A DNA stretch of 64,000 bases from Casuarina equisetifolia. Taxonomy: Eukaryota; Streptophyta; Magnoliopsida; Fagales; Casuarinaceae. The stretch covers positions 12,489,884 to 12,553,883 of the forward strand of contig CM052356.1 of the NCBI GenBank assembly GCA_028551475.1, written 5' to 3'. Positions 1 to 11,339 of this stretch are shown piece by piece. The notes under the pieces are model-generated. The model saw only the letters and a program-made list of their open reading frames with translations, did not search any database and had not been told where the DNA came from. A program made the translations under genes and the position numbers. Within the stretch, counting starts at the first letter, position 1. Each line of letters starts with the position of its first letter.

Positions 1-1375
1 TCTCACCGATGGTGGCCAATTTATCAATTAGGGTCTTGGCTTTGTGCCAATACTCAATCATAAACCAATTCCCCTTGTGTACTGATTAAAGTTGCACTTG
101 AATGGAGGTAGCATGAACCATTGGCTAAGTTTTATAGGATTTTGACAAATAATCCCACATGACCTTGGATGAGTTAGTACTAGTTAATTGAGTTACAATC
201 TAGTTCATCCATGTTGCTAGGATCCAACCAAGGGCCATCTAGTCACAAGTTAACCAAGCTATGTAGGCCGTGTTTAGTTGTTTGATTGTCAATAGTTAGA
301 AGGGTTTTGGCTAAGGCTAGTTTAAAGCCATTGACAAGGGAAACAAGTTGGTATGAAAGGAGGAAAGGAACTATACAAGATTTCAAGACCAAAAATTTGT
401 GTTCTTGAACTGTTCCCTAATGGTTGAAAAGGGAACGGTTAGGGCTAAAGTTGGGTTAAAAGGATTTGTGTTAGGGGTAAAAGCTATAAGTTTGGTTGCA
501 AAGGAAAATAGGGAGGCCATAAGGAGGTTCTAATTGAGGACTTCTACCAAATGGCTAATTATTACAAAGTTAAAATGGAAAACTAGGATTGATCACTAGA
601 AACCTAATAAGACGTCAAAGTAGAAGAATGAAGAACAACAAAATAATAAAAAATAAATGGCTTTGATTGTTTTCTGTGATGATAAAAAAAAAATGAAACC
701 AACCTATATATGTACAATGGCTAAAGAATTAAATAATTACAAATTCAACAAATCAATCAAGGTTGGTGGCGATGGCAATTGTTACGAGAGGTTCGAAGGA
801 TTCTATTTGTGGCACAATCATCACAATCGACAAGGCTAATGTGGCTATAAGGGCTTGCATACTTGTTGACACAAGTCTCACATGTTAGTGGCCTCAACAT
901 CTGACTAAGATAAAGTGCATGTATTATACACATGTAAAAAGCACATGAGATGAGTCCTTTAACAATATAAATGACATCAAATATCAATGTTGCTTACATT
1001 ACAATAAAGAAATAATGGATCCCTTTTCATACATAGCAAGTTGGTTTAGAGAATATAGAGCAAAAATATACAAACATCTTAAAGCTACTACTTAACTTTA
1101 ATTCTGTTTAGTCATTGTTGACCTTTTGGTTGCCTAAAGTAACATTGAGTTGATGAGCAACTATTGCTATCTTGGGAACTTGATCACTGAAGGCATATGT
1201 CTGGCTTGAAATGACACAAAACACAAAGGGATATAGATGTCTTAAAGCCACATCTAAAAGTATAGAACTTAATACAAAGACAAGTTTTTAGAACCATATT
1301 CTTTTACAGAGTTTATGAATCGATATAAAACACGTTGAACTCAAAAAGGATGCTTGGATAAGGTAGTGTCCTTCC
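1..1375. other. AT-rich spacer, no gene recognised
   Basis: I see no conserved protein, RNA or terminal repeat here. Only short open frames occur, none with recognisable motifs. The stretch leads into a LINE-like RNase H relic and may be more of the same decayed element, but I could not recognise reverse transcriptase motifs in it. Confidence 0.4.
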
Positions 1376-1800
1376 TTTATTGGTGCATTAAAGTTAAATG
1401 TAGATGAATCTAGTAAGTTGAGAAACAATACAATAGGAGAAATAGTAAGAGATATTAATGGCAATATCATTTGGGCATTTGCTAGCAAATTCAGTCAAGG
1501 AATTAGTTTCCACACCTAATAGAATCAGATTCTTTCTATTTGGTGAAATGCATGGTATAACAATGGAAACCTCCATAACACTTGGAGTATATGATACAAG
1601 AATGTGTAAGTTTGATGCTATTGCACACTACCATCTAACAAATATTCAGATAAGGGAATTTAGTTACTAACAAATTGGCAAATCATGGACACCAAGTTCA
1701 AAATGTGAAAATATTTGATCAATTAGGGTCCTTGCCAAGATCATGTACAAATGCTTTCAAGAATAATTAGTTAAGTCTAAATAACTATAGGCTTCCATAA
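1376..1800 (+). pseudogene. LINE-type RNase H (RVT_3-like) relic
   Basis: Translating with shifts gives the hallmark order of the RNase H domain that ends plant L1-type LINEs and related RNase H-like proteins. LKLNVDES lies near 1388, then DINGNIIWAFASKFSQG from 1451 (the usual pattern is LNVDGS...RD..G....AFS), then NKLANHG near 1668, followed by a tail resembling FDQLGSLPRSC. In-frame stops after SFHT and frame changes show it is dead. The N-terminal Asp survives, but the middle catalytic residues are not readable. No coding sequence of the expected reverse transcriptase was recognised upstream. A decayed host RNase H-like gene is less likely but not excluded. Confidence 0.55.
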
Positions 1801-2497
1801 CGTTAAACTTACATGTTACCCATTGTAATATTCTATCTTGTTTTGGATGTTTTTAATGGCATTGATTGTACTTATCACAAGAGTGTATTTTGTAAAAGTC
1901 AAGTTTATGCCCTCCCCTTCGTATTCAGACAAGGTATAGTTGTTATATTCTACCTTGTTATTATTAATTAAGTTTGTCAAGGTACTACTACTATTTTAAA
2001 TAAATAAATAAATCTCTCAAAGTCATGTTCCGCTAATCGGACACGTGACAGCAGACTTGGTAACAGATTCCCAATGTAATATTTCACTAAGCAGGATCAT
2101 TCAACTAATCAGCTTGAGAAGGAGTCCTGGACTGAAAAATGTCTTCGGCGTTTTCCATGTTTGGGCCCACTTGATTGCGATTCCTCTTCCGTTGCCCTAT
2201 TGGGATTCTCCCACTTGTCTCGTTGTTTCTTACAATAGAACACAAATGATGAAACTCGTATAGAAAGAGAAGATAGGTAGTAACATAACTGATTATTGGT
2301 CTTTCTTCATTCTGATGGGTTTCCTGCATTGTATTGCTCAGAAAAACAAGGAGATCAGAAAGACTTAAACCTTCGATCTGCCATATAAGCTTTTACATAG
2401 TCATAAAACATGCTACACCAATCCAAAAGGGGCAATTCGGGAATGTGCACCATTTTCATCGGCAAAATGTAATAGAAACATAACCTACCGATGATAA
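1801..2497. other. Spacer and probable 3' UTR of the CASP-like gene
   Basis: This holds no recognisable coding sequence. The part nearest 2497 lies downstream of the stop codon of the minus-strand CASP-like gene and probably includes its 3' untranslated region. Short open frames near 2045-2329 lie antisense to each other and show no family motifs. Confidence 0.4.
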
Positions 2498-4742
2498 TTA
2501 CGCGTTCTTCAAGACCAGGAATCGCTTTGGTGAGTAGAGCCTGAACAAATTATAGGCAGAGATGGAGGATATCACTGCCATTAGGAGGGACGCCAAAAAG
2601 CCGCAGAGCAAACCCCCACCGATTTGGACACAAAATGTTGTAAATCTGTCGCATAGTTTGGTCCATTGAAACTCCTTCTCACCAGTTACTGCTAGAAGTG
2701 AAGCCTGAAGTGCCGCTGAATTTGTAGCAAATGTGATGTAAGCTACTAGCTGTTTGGCAATTCAACAAGAGATTAGAAGTCTTGTAAATGCGCTTGTGAA
2801 TTGTCATTTTCTTTCATTCATGTGAGAAGCGACAAGTAAAACAGACGTGGAAGCGATGGATCTTTTAGATATATTACAGCCGAAAATTTTAAAAGATAGA
2901 AAATATTGGCTACGGTTCGACACACTGTTAAGAGCTATGACGTTGGTCTCTGTAAATAATGACGGCTCCATTTGCTTTTCATAGACGTCTCTGTATTCCC
3001 TCAAAACCAGTCCATTGGTATTAGCAGAAATCGGCCGGGGCTTTTGTTACTGGCTTGGCGATGCACAGATTCTACGACAATGGCATATCGGAATGGATTA
3101 TCAGGTAGGGCTTGCGGGCGCCAGGTTCTGACCTTAGGGAAATTGACTTCTGAAAGTGATTCTTGGTGAAGGCTGAACAAAATATTGCCGAGAGAAAGTA
3201 AATGAGTGAGAAGTTAAACTTCAAGGGAAAAGCTTATAATGGGAACTGTAACCCAAAATTGATTCTTTTTAGAGACGCATTGTTATTCCCAACTTTTACT
3301 TTTTTCAGAAACTAATCGAGGACTTTCTCCGGAAGGAGGGCGATCCAGGTCCCAAAAACACCACGCGGCATACCAACAACCAATCCAAACAATCAAAATT
3401 CAGGCAACTGAGCAATCTCTTGAAAAGGAACATTTTCAATGTTAGTTTCCCTCTAAAAAGGGGAGTATATAGTTTCTTTTCTAAAGAACGAGATGTAGGA
3501 GAATCCTTCCTTTACTGTGAATTGGGTAACAAAACGAAATAACCCTAAAAGTTTGCTGGACCGACAAGTACTGATGATTCCCTGAGTCAACCTCTTGAGA
3601 AAATAGAAGCATAACACGTGGGATCCGAGCTCATATTTGGGATTTAAGGCACGCGCTCATGCAGTTGGATGTCCACTGACAATGACCCCTCTCCGGATAA
3701 TTCTTAACAAATTTAAGATGGCCCAGCCACCTAATCGCGGGGGCATTTATTCGAATGGGCTCCACGAACGACCTCATCAGAGGATCATTGTTTAACTTTT
3801 TCTTTCATATGCTTAATACATATAGTTGATGACAATATGATTCCTTTGCTGCTTTTGAGCATTGGAAACTCAGACAAGGCCCCCAATAAATTGTATGACT
3901 TGTGTGGTGCATCAGTACAAGACGATGAGGTCTCCCATACAATATTGAGAACTCTTTAAGCTTTTACTTTATTTATTCTTTACAAATTAATTTATAAATG
4001 AGATATATATTATTTTAATTAAGATTCTCATATAAAATTTCACTCTCTACATCATTTTTAACTAATCTTTCATAACCAACATGCTTTGCAATGATTTTTA
4101 CAGGAATAACACTATGTGAAAAGTGCTCTATCTTAAACCTAGGTTTATACTATCTAAAGAAAGTCTAATTTTTCTTTACAAACTTGTAAGGAAGAATTAT
4201 GTACTCATTTTAAAGAGAATTCTTAAATATTATTTAGGTGGATAAAAAACTCTGCTCACAAGATATTGATATAGTGTACCAACAATTAAATAATTGGCTT
4301 ATAGACATATCTTAATTTATTGTCGATGAGATTAGAGGATTACCTGATCCAAAAGCAAAGAAACCCAGGCCACGTATAGATACAACGACTTCGAGTTTCC
4401 TTTAGACCAAGCTGGGATCGCCGTCTTGCAAAGCTGAAGCAGGTTATAGCAGGAAGCTCCAGATTCCGTGTACACCAAAATCCTGTCAAAAGCAACAAAC
4501 TTTAGATGGACAGATCAAAGGCAAAAGGCAGGCATCCAAGATTTTGATTCACTCGCAGAAAACAACACAAGGCCAGTGAGCTCTTACACAAGGGCGTCCA
4601 AATATCTGAAAGTAGCTTTTCTCTCGATGTAGAATATTCGCTTGGCTTGAGTATCTAGCCCTACTAAACAAGCTGTCGAAATGAAGAACGATGTCGCAAA
4701 AAGCCGAAGAAAAACATTCATTCGCGTCATTCCGACCACCAT
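2498..4742 (-). CDS. CASP-like (CASPL) four-transmembrane membrane protein, 3 exons
   Basis: Predicted 181-residue member of the Casparian strip membrane domain protein family (MARVEL-like fold, plasma membrane). Exons on the minus strand are 4742-4588, 4482-4344 and 2749-2498. Junctions are GT-AG and phases fit exactly (155, 139 and 252 bp); intron 2 is about 1.6 kb. Four hydrophobic segments lie near residues 9-29, 53-71, 85-118 (TM3 region) and 137-167. The family's conserved Arg in the first segment (R13, in FLRLFAT) and Asp in the third (D97, in LLLDQ) are present. I chose the Met at 4742 because a TATAAA box sits 58-63 bp upstream. An in-frame Met at 4883 would add 47 residues encoded upstream of that box. 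The family scaffolds wall-modifying enzymes in endodermal CASPs; for CASPL members the specific role is mostly unknown. Subgroup not assigned. Confidence 0.85.
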
Positions 4743-4799
4743 TTCTTTCAAACTGAATCTTGCAGATTTATGCCCTCTCTCTAGCTGCCCACCAGTGCA

Positions 4800-4805
4800 T
4801 TTATA
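4800..4805 (-). promoter_or_regulatory. TATA box of the CASP-like gene
   Basis: The minus strand reads CCTATAAATGC here. A start about 30 bp downstream, near 4770, would leave a short leader before the ATG at 4742, which supports that start over the upstream in-frame Met at 4883. Confidence 0.55.
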
Positions 4806-4889
4806 GGACCGGATGTAAGCAAGTTGCCAGAGAGAAGAGGCAAACTTGATGGTACAGAGATTTCCACGGTTTAGTAGGTTCAAGTCTCT

Positions 4890-7839
4890 ATCGCTTTCCT
4901 CGCTTTAAATAGATAACCTTCCTCTCTTATTTTAATTGAGAAACTAGCATGGCCGACACTCCCCTTGATATTTTTTTTAAAAAGAAATACTAAGTTAATT
5001 ACAAACAGAAAGGACAGAACGGAAACTTAAATATTCAAAAGAAGTAAAACTGTGAAATTTTCGTTTCCAAAAACTCATTCCTGCTTGTATTGATCAAAGA
5101 AAAAATGTTTACAAAGGATGAACAAACGAACCAAGGCGTTAAGCCGTTAATCCGAACTTACGAAATACATATGTTGCAGCACTAATATCGTTGATATGGA
5201 AACCTAAGGAAGGGCTGGTTTGAATTAAGTAGCGGTATCTTTCAATTTTTTTTTCTTTTATTTCCACGTTTCTATTGTTTGTTTATTATTTTCACTTTAC
5301 ACAAAATAAATCAATTAATCAATTAAGAATTAAAAGCCTAACCTATAGCCGTCCATGCGTGTATATGTACACTACTATGGCTTGGAACATCGACTTGCAT
5401 GCCAATGATTTTGGTTTTGGTGAAAATGTGGCCTTGATACCCCATCAATCAAATCTCAGACTCATTTTTTTTTTTTATTCCAGGGTCTATACACCGCCTT
5501 CCCATAAAGCCAAAGCCACAACTTAAATTGTAAAGTAACTATTAAACACTCAATCTCACACCCAGAAAAAAAGCACTTGTAAAATGTTTTATAAGTCTTG
5601 AACACTCTTCTTTCCAATAAAATATTTTAAAAAAGGGTAAACTTGGGCATTCAAGATAGTATTAGAGTTGGTCTTTTTCCTCCTGTGTGTGCTAATCCAA
5701 ATCCCATAATGAGGTCATTCTTTCACTAGAGAAATAATACCAAACTTAAATTGTAGAAGAATATTAAATACTCAATCTCATACAAAAAAAGAAGTATCAT
5801 ATAAGTCTTAAATACTCTTGTCTCCAATAAAGCCTTTTGGGGATAGGTTGACATAGACCTTCATGTTGAGTTAAGTAAACTAATATTTTTATAATGATTG
5901 TTAACTTATGTTTATCTTCATAATCATGTGCTTCTAATAAATAATATTCCACATGATGATAAATGATATGATTTATGAGAATATTATAATATTTAGTCAT
6001 GAAAATATTTATGGATGAGATAGTCTTATACCCTTTATAACTATTTATATGGACATTATACTTTGATGGAGTCTCTTTTATTATCCAGGTTTTGTAAGGT
6101 TTGGAACTAAGAGGCAAACTACAAGCCAAAAAATAAGGCTAGCGTGGCGTGACTTCAAAAAGGCTCGAGTGGAAGAAATATCAGCTTCTCCAAGCAAAAC
6201 AGGCCCATGCAAATAGGCTCAGCCCGTGTTAGCAACAGAGGCCCGTGCAAAGAGACCCAGCCTGTGCCTGAGTTAGTAAAGATCTGGATACGACGCCATG
6301 TTGCCGAGATCTTAAAAGGAAGATAATGGAAAGAATGAGCCATCGACAAAGAACGTGCAGAAGGGTTCCAACTTTCGTTTTTCATACCGTAGAAGCTGTA
6401 TGAACCAACAGTCTCTAACAAGATGCTAATGTGCAACATCCTATTGAGAAAAGAAACACCAATTGGCAAGATTCTCAGGAACAAAATGAAGAATGATTGA
6501 AGGTGTTAGGCTTCACCAAAAAAGCATAGACAAGCTCTTTGGGATTCTAAACTCGTGTGAAATCTGTGAAATTTCTTCTAGTACCCTTTCAAATCAATAG
6601 TACTCAAATATGGGTTTGCATGTGTTGTATTTGCTGTGATCTGAAGGAAATTCTGAAACCCTAAGTTTGTGACTAATCTAATTCTTTGTGAGTTTCTACT
6701 ATGCCAATCCTCACTCTATGTACTATTGCTATTATGTTTGAGGATTGAACATTTGGTACTCTTGTTGATGTAACTCAAGAAATTACATGATGTAATCTCT
6801 AGATTAAATATAGTTGGCATCTTTTGAGATGTTGTCAAAGGAGGTGGGTGGGAGAGTTCCTCCAATCACTTAAATTTGTATGTACTGTATTTAGATCTCA
6901 AGTTTTAAATCTAATTGCTGACATTTGTCCATTTAGAACCTATTGCAATACACAAGTGTTTTTGTTTGACATTTGTGCATATAATTTGGAATTGTTCTCT
7001 GTTCTTGAAGTGTGGTTACAATGACATTATAGTTTAGACTGATTAGATTAAATACGTATTAAAAGATATTTAAAAAAAAAACTTAATCCCTACTTTATGC
7101 ATTATCATTCTTTAGACAGTATAGCCAACTAAAAGAATTTATGACTAGGTGTGCCAATTTTAACTATTCGAATTAACAAAATACAAAGATTTATTTTCAA
7201 ACTCGTTTCTTGCTAGCTTTCTAAAGCTGCTTATCCTTTGTGGACAGAACCAGTCCTCGCAAGCCCTTCCTAAGCTAATTTGTGTGGGTTAGTCAAGGCA
7301 TGCAAAGAACATAAACCAAAACAGCATGGGATTTATCACACTAAACTGTCCAAAATGGAACTTTTCTGCTTGCAACATACCACGAAAAAGGGGTGGGAGG
7401 GGTTATAACTAGGTTCTTCATGATCCTTATCAAATTATAAGATCATTATAGTCCACACACTTGCATAATGAATGCTTCTTTTTTCTTTTTTGGTATTGTT
7501 AGAAATACAAACATAAACAGAATTGCTAAAAATCTTGCCAGAATTAAAAACAAAAACAGAACCGGCGAGAATCATTTCTAAATCAAAAACCGAAAATCAA
7601 ATTTTGAAAATAAATACGTCAGCGATATCTGAAGAAGAAGCAACAATTATTGAAGATAAAGTAGGCGCATGTACCACACACGCCATTCTACCAAGGCAAC
7701 TCACAAACAACATAAAGACACGCGCGTATAACTCACACGCGTCATCTTCTTCCTCACGCCTGCGAGAGAACAATGATTCGTCTCCTTCGTTTAACAATTA
7801 TACAAAACAGTTCAAGGTGAAATAAAAGGCATTTTAATC
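4890..7839. other. AT-rich intergenic region, no gene recognised
   Basis: About 3 kb of spacer upstream of the CASP-like gene. The open frames present (for example 5797-6129 and 6155-6484 on the minus strand, 7523-7825 on the plus strand) have no recognisable domain, no splice partners and AT-driven composition. Around 6130-6330 the sequence is less AT-rich, with repeated GGCCCATGCA/GGCCCGTGCA-like words, but I could not tie it to a family. Confidence 0.4.
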
Positions 7840-8168
7840 AGAGGAAAATGATCTCTTTATTTCAATAAAAAAAAATCATCAACTCTATTGATGAAATTTC
7901 CCGCTCAAAATCTAAAAGGTCTTAAGGTTCTTCACATTTTTTGGTTTTTCATAATCAATTGTATTGATCATCATCATTAAAAGATGATTTACGTTTGTTT
8001 TTCCAACCACTATAAAAAGGTAGTTGGAGTGTACTCAAAGATTCACTCAAGTAATACAAATTACTACTTTTTTATTGTTCTTCATATTATTTTTCATATT
8101 GTTCTTCATATTGTTCTTCATATTTTTATAATAATTTCTCCAATATATTGTAGAAATTGTTATTTTAA
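7840..8168 (+). repeat. Possible LTR remnant with TATA box and PBS-like end
   Basis: The stretch has the look of a short LTR. A TATAAAAA box lies at 8011-8018, followed by CACTCAAGTAATACAAATTAC, then imperfect repeats of ATATTGTTCTTC (8090-8135). Immediately after it, TTGGTATAATAGCCC resembles a degraded initiator-Met primer-binding site (usual TGGTATCAGAGC). No second copy was found in the window and no target duplication could be placed, so this is tentative. Confidence 0.3.
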
Positions 8169-8311
8169 TTGGTATAATAGCCCGTAATGAACTTTTTCTT
8201 TTCTCGGATATAGTCCGTTTTATGAAAGAATTGTAAAGAACTTCCAAAATAGGAAACAGAAGCAATAAAAAATAAAATAAAATAAAATAAATCCAAGAAC
8301 TATCCCAAGAT

Positions 8312-8867
8312 GATATAGAACGTGGGAGCCATGTAGACAATCAAGCAAGCTCACAAAAGAGGATATCTCAGAGGGACGGGCATTGTAAGGAAGGGACGTG
8401 AATGGCAAGAAAATAAAAGGGATTTAATGGCATCTTGGCAACAATTTGAATTTGAATTTGAATACAATGAGCATAGGATATCTTCCTAAGTTAGCTTCCC
8501 TATTTTAGTACTATTATTCAAGGGTGGTTGGGATTTCTTTATTTAAAAGTAATTTGAATAAATTGTAGTATTTAATGGTTTCCTAATTTTTGGATTTAAT
8601 TATGTAATGGGAGAACTTTCCTTTAGAAGATGAGAAGAGTACGGGTAAAAATATAGGCAAGGATAATCAAAGAGATAGAGAAGATATTATATTTGATTTC
8701 TAGTTTTGTAAGTTTCTTATGATTCAATGGAAATATTCTCCTAAAGTTCTTGTTTTGATTTTGCGTAGCGATCATAGTTCATCCACGTAAAGCCAAAAAT
8801 AGGCGAACTTGGGACGACTTTCTAGTAGTCAGTCCAGTTACTCGCTCATTCACACGAGCACGTAACA
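8312..8867 (+). repeat. 5' LTR of the gag-only element
   Basis: 556 bp, TG...CA. It aligns along its full length with 9868-10426. It is directly preceded by CAAGA. The first bases after it, tagTGGCATTAGAGTTAG, look like a degraded initiator-Met primer-binding site offset by three bases. Confidence 0.88.
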
Positions 8868-8900
8868 TAGTGGCATTAGAGTTAGATTATTGAACCACCC

Positions 8901-9806
8901 ATGGCGGATGCATGAATTGAAAAGATCGAAGCCAATATGGCTTGAAAGGCTATAGAGGACAACAAACGCTTTGATGAGATCATGGAAATGCTGTGAAGAT
9001 TGACGGAGAACACTCCTTCTAACAATAATCAAAAGCGAGATGAGGAGTCATCACACTGAACTAGAGGCAATGGCAATCATAATAGTGGGCCAAATGTAGA
9101 TAGTGGAAATCGTTCCAAAGGGATGTGGTTTAATTTCCTTCGTTACAACGGTGGTGATGAACCATCGGATTGGTTATGCAAAGTGGAGCAGTATTTTGAA
9201 TTCTATGAGGTACGAGAAAAGGAGAAGGTGAAGCTTGCTACATGGAACCTCAAAGGTAATGCACTAGTTTGGTACAAAGTGCAAACAGTTGAGCATGGAG
9301 GCTAAGATCTCTCGTGGGAAACATTTACTCAAGAGATCGAGGAGCGCTTCAACCTCATAGGGTTTCAAAATCACTTTGGAGAACTAATCCAATTGAAGCA
9401 GAATGGTTCATTTGAAGACTATTATGCAAAGTTCTCAAGGTTGGTGCTGAGAGCCGGCAAGCTAACATCGGAACAACAAATTGTGTGCTTCACCAACGGT
9501 TTAAAAGAAGTAGTTTGGGTAGATGTACAAGCAGGTAGACCTTTAACTTTATCCTTTGCAATTGGATTAGCTCGTTTGTATGATGCTAGGCACCACTTCA
9601 ATAAGCTTGAACTAGATGTGTGGAAGTCAAATTCATCACCAAGCTTAGGGGCAAGACTAGAACCATCAGTGAGGCATATGACCTTAACAGAATTGAGGGA
9701 TAGGAAGGCTCGAGGCCTTTGTTTTCATTGTAATGAAAACTTTACTTCAGGTCATCAATGCAAAAAATTTTTTGTGATAGAAGAGTCTTGGGATGATGAA
9801 GAATAG
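8901..9806 (+). pseudogene. Ty3/gypsy gag (broken by stops)
   Basis: One reading frame runs from ATG 8901 to TAG 9804-9806 across several in-frame stops (first at 8913, then others before 9060, and TAA at 9303). The 9123-9806 part is nearly open. It shows the Retrotrans_gag pattern (WLCKVEQYFEFY, then LKGNALVWY, then a short-spaced ERF and EDYYAKFSRL) and a C-terminal zinc-knuckle-like CFHCNENFTSGHQC. Most of the early stops are TGA at positions where Trp or Arg would be expected, which suggests decay by C-to-T change at methylated sites. Gag would form the particle; no pol follows. Confidence 0.8.
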
Positions 9807-9867
9807 AAACATGAACAATTTTCTGAAGTAGACCTTGCAAGCAAGGTCTTATCCAATAAGGGTGAAA

Positions 9868-10426
9868 TGATACGGAATATGGGAGCCACGTAGACAATCA
9901 AGCAAGCTCGCAAAAGAGGATATCTCGGAGGATTGGGCATTGTAAGGAAAGAACGTGAATGGCAAGAAAATAAAAGGGATTTGATGGCATCTTGGCAACA
10001 ATTTGAATTTGAGTTTGAATACAATGAGCATAGGATATCTTCTGAAGTTAACTTCCCTATTTTAGTACTATTATTCAAGGGTGGTTAGGATTTCTTTATT
10101 TAAAAGTAATTTGAATAAATTGTAGTATTTAATAGTTTCGTAGTTTTTCAGATTTAATTATGTAATGGGAGAACTTTCCTTTAGAAGATGAGAGGAGTAT
10201 GGGTAGAAATAGAGGCAAGGATAATTTAAGAAGATAGAGAAGATATTGTATTTGATTTCTAGTTTTGTAAGTTTCTTGCGATTCAATGGAAATATTCTCC
10301 TAAAGTTCTTGTTTTGATTTTGTGTAATGATCATAGGTCATCCACGTAAAGCCAAAAACAGGCAAACTTAGGATGACTTTCCAGTAGTCAGTCCAATTAC
10401 TCGCTCATTCGCACGAGCACATAACA
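9868..10426 (+). repeat. 3' LTR of the gag-only element
   Basis: 559 bp, TG...CA, matching 8312-8867 and followed by the CAAGA duplication. The purine stretch AATAAGGGTGAAA immediately before it is a weak polypurine tract. Confidence 0.88.
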
Positions 10427-10431
10427 CAAGA

Positions 10432-10964
10432 ATGCTCTGAATCTTCTTAAGAAATAAACAGAGAACTAATGGTGGTATGTACATGGTGAAGGCAATGATT
10501 TTTGACCAAATTAGAGTGGTGATGGCTTTGCATATAGATGGTTGAATCATTTTGTAGTTGGAGCAAGGAGAAAGGGGTATGAGTCAAATAAAATCGCATG
10601 TCCCACCAACCGATACTAAGGATCACTTTAAAGATTATATATCTTTTGTCTACAAAGAAATGTAGTGATGTGTGGATAAACTAATAAATGAAAGCATGAT
10701 TGTTTTATTCAATGTATATAGAATTAAACATTCACATTTAACTCTACCATGATAATGTATATAGAATTAAACATTCACATTCAAGGGCACTTTTTTGTTT
10801 TATAAAAACATTGTTTACTAAGCTACACTTGCCCATCATAAAAAACACAAGTTGAATGGCTCAAGAATTGTTGAGACATGCATGGGGAGCCTTTGGATTG
10901 TAATTAACTCCTTGAAGTTGACATACAGGGTTTAAGTGGGGTGGATACATAAATTTTGGTCATA
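10432..10964. other. Short spacer with a direct repeat
   Basis: No gene seen. A word of about 28 bp beginning AATGTATATAGAATTAAAC occurs twice, at about 10711 and 10754. The segment separates two independent LTR insertions. Confidence 0.4.
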
Positions 10965-10969
10965 ATTTC

Positions 10970-11322
10970 TAAAAAAACTCAATTGATCACAATGGATCGA
11001 TTGGAATTTGCCGATTGGGAGAAAGGACGAACAAACCCTAAATTGTTGAAATTCTCAATAATCTTTCCATTGAATTTGATCATATTAAATATATCGGTAA
11101 TTCAAATTGCAAGAGAAAGAAAATATACATCGAATCAAATCAAAATTCTTTTCAAATTTACAAAAGCAAATTAAGAAAGGTTTTCTAGCGATGAGTGGCG
11201 GCAAGTGTGGACTCAATCAATCAAGTGTAAATGTGAGGCAACAACTATTGACATGACCTAAGGTTGATGTGGCATGGTCATGGTAGGTGACATGGCAATT
11301 AATGTTGCTGACTATTCTAACA
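10970..11322 (-). repeat. 3' LTR of the copia relic
   Basis: 353 bp. On the minus strand it starts TGTTAGAATAGTC. The far end has drifted from CA to TA. The adjacent minus-strand TGGGGGGA (11323-11330) is the polypurine tract. It aligns with 24346-24708. Confidence 0.85.
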
Positions 11323-11339
11323 TCCCCCCATAAGCTCAA

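Larger units (their letters stand above)
8312..10426 (+). mobile_element. Gag-only non-autonomous LTR element (TR-GAG-like, Ty3/gypsy origin)
   Basis: Complete 2,115-bp element. It has two closely similar LTRs (8312-8867 and 9868-10426, both starting TGATA and ending AACA), a 1-kb interior and a perfect 5-bp target duplication CAAGA at 8307-8311 and 10427-10431. The interior contains only a gag reading frame; protease, reverse transcriptase and integrase are all absent. This architecture matches the plant class named TR-GAG (terminal repeats plus gag only), which needs enzymes from another element to move. LTR divergence is a few per cent by eye, so it is not brand new. Gag carries several stops and is dead in this copy. 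Confidence 0.85.

Noticed and set aside
4743..4883. Longer start for the CASP-like protein
   Set aside because: The extension covers the TATAAA box at 4800-4805 and adds residues unlike the family N-terminus.
8047..8340. Minus-strand frame with repeated Lys-Asn-Asn-Met units
   Set aside because: Translation of the short ATATTGTTCTTC-type tandem repeat; no coding support.
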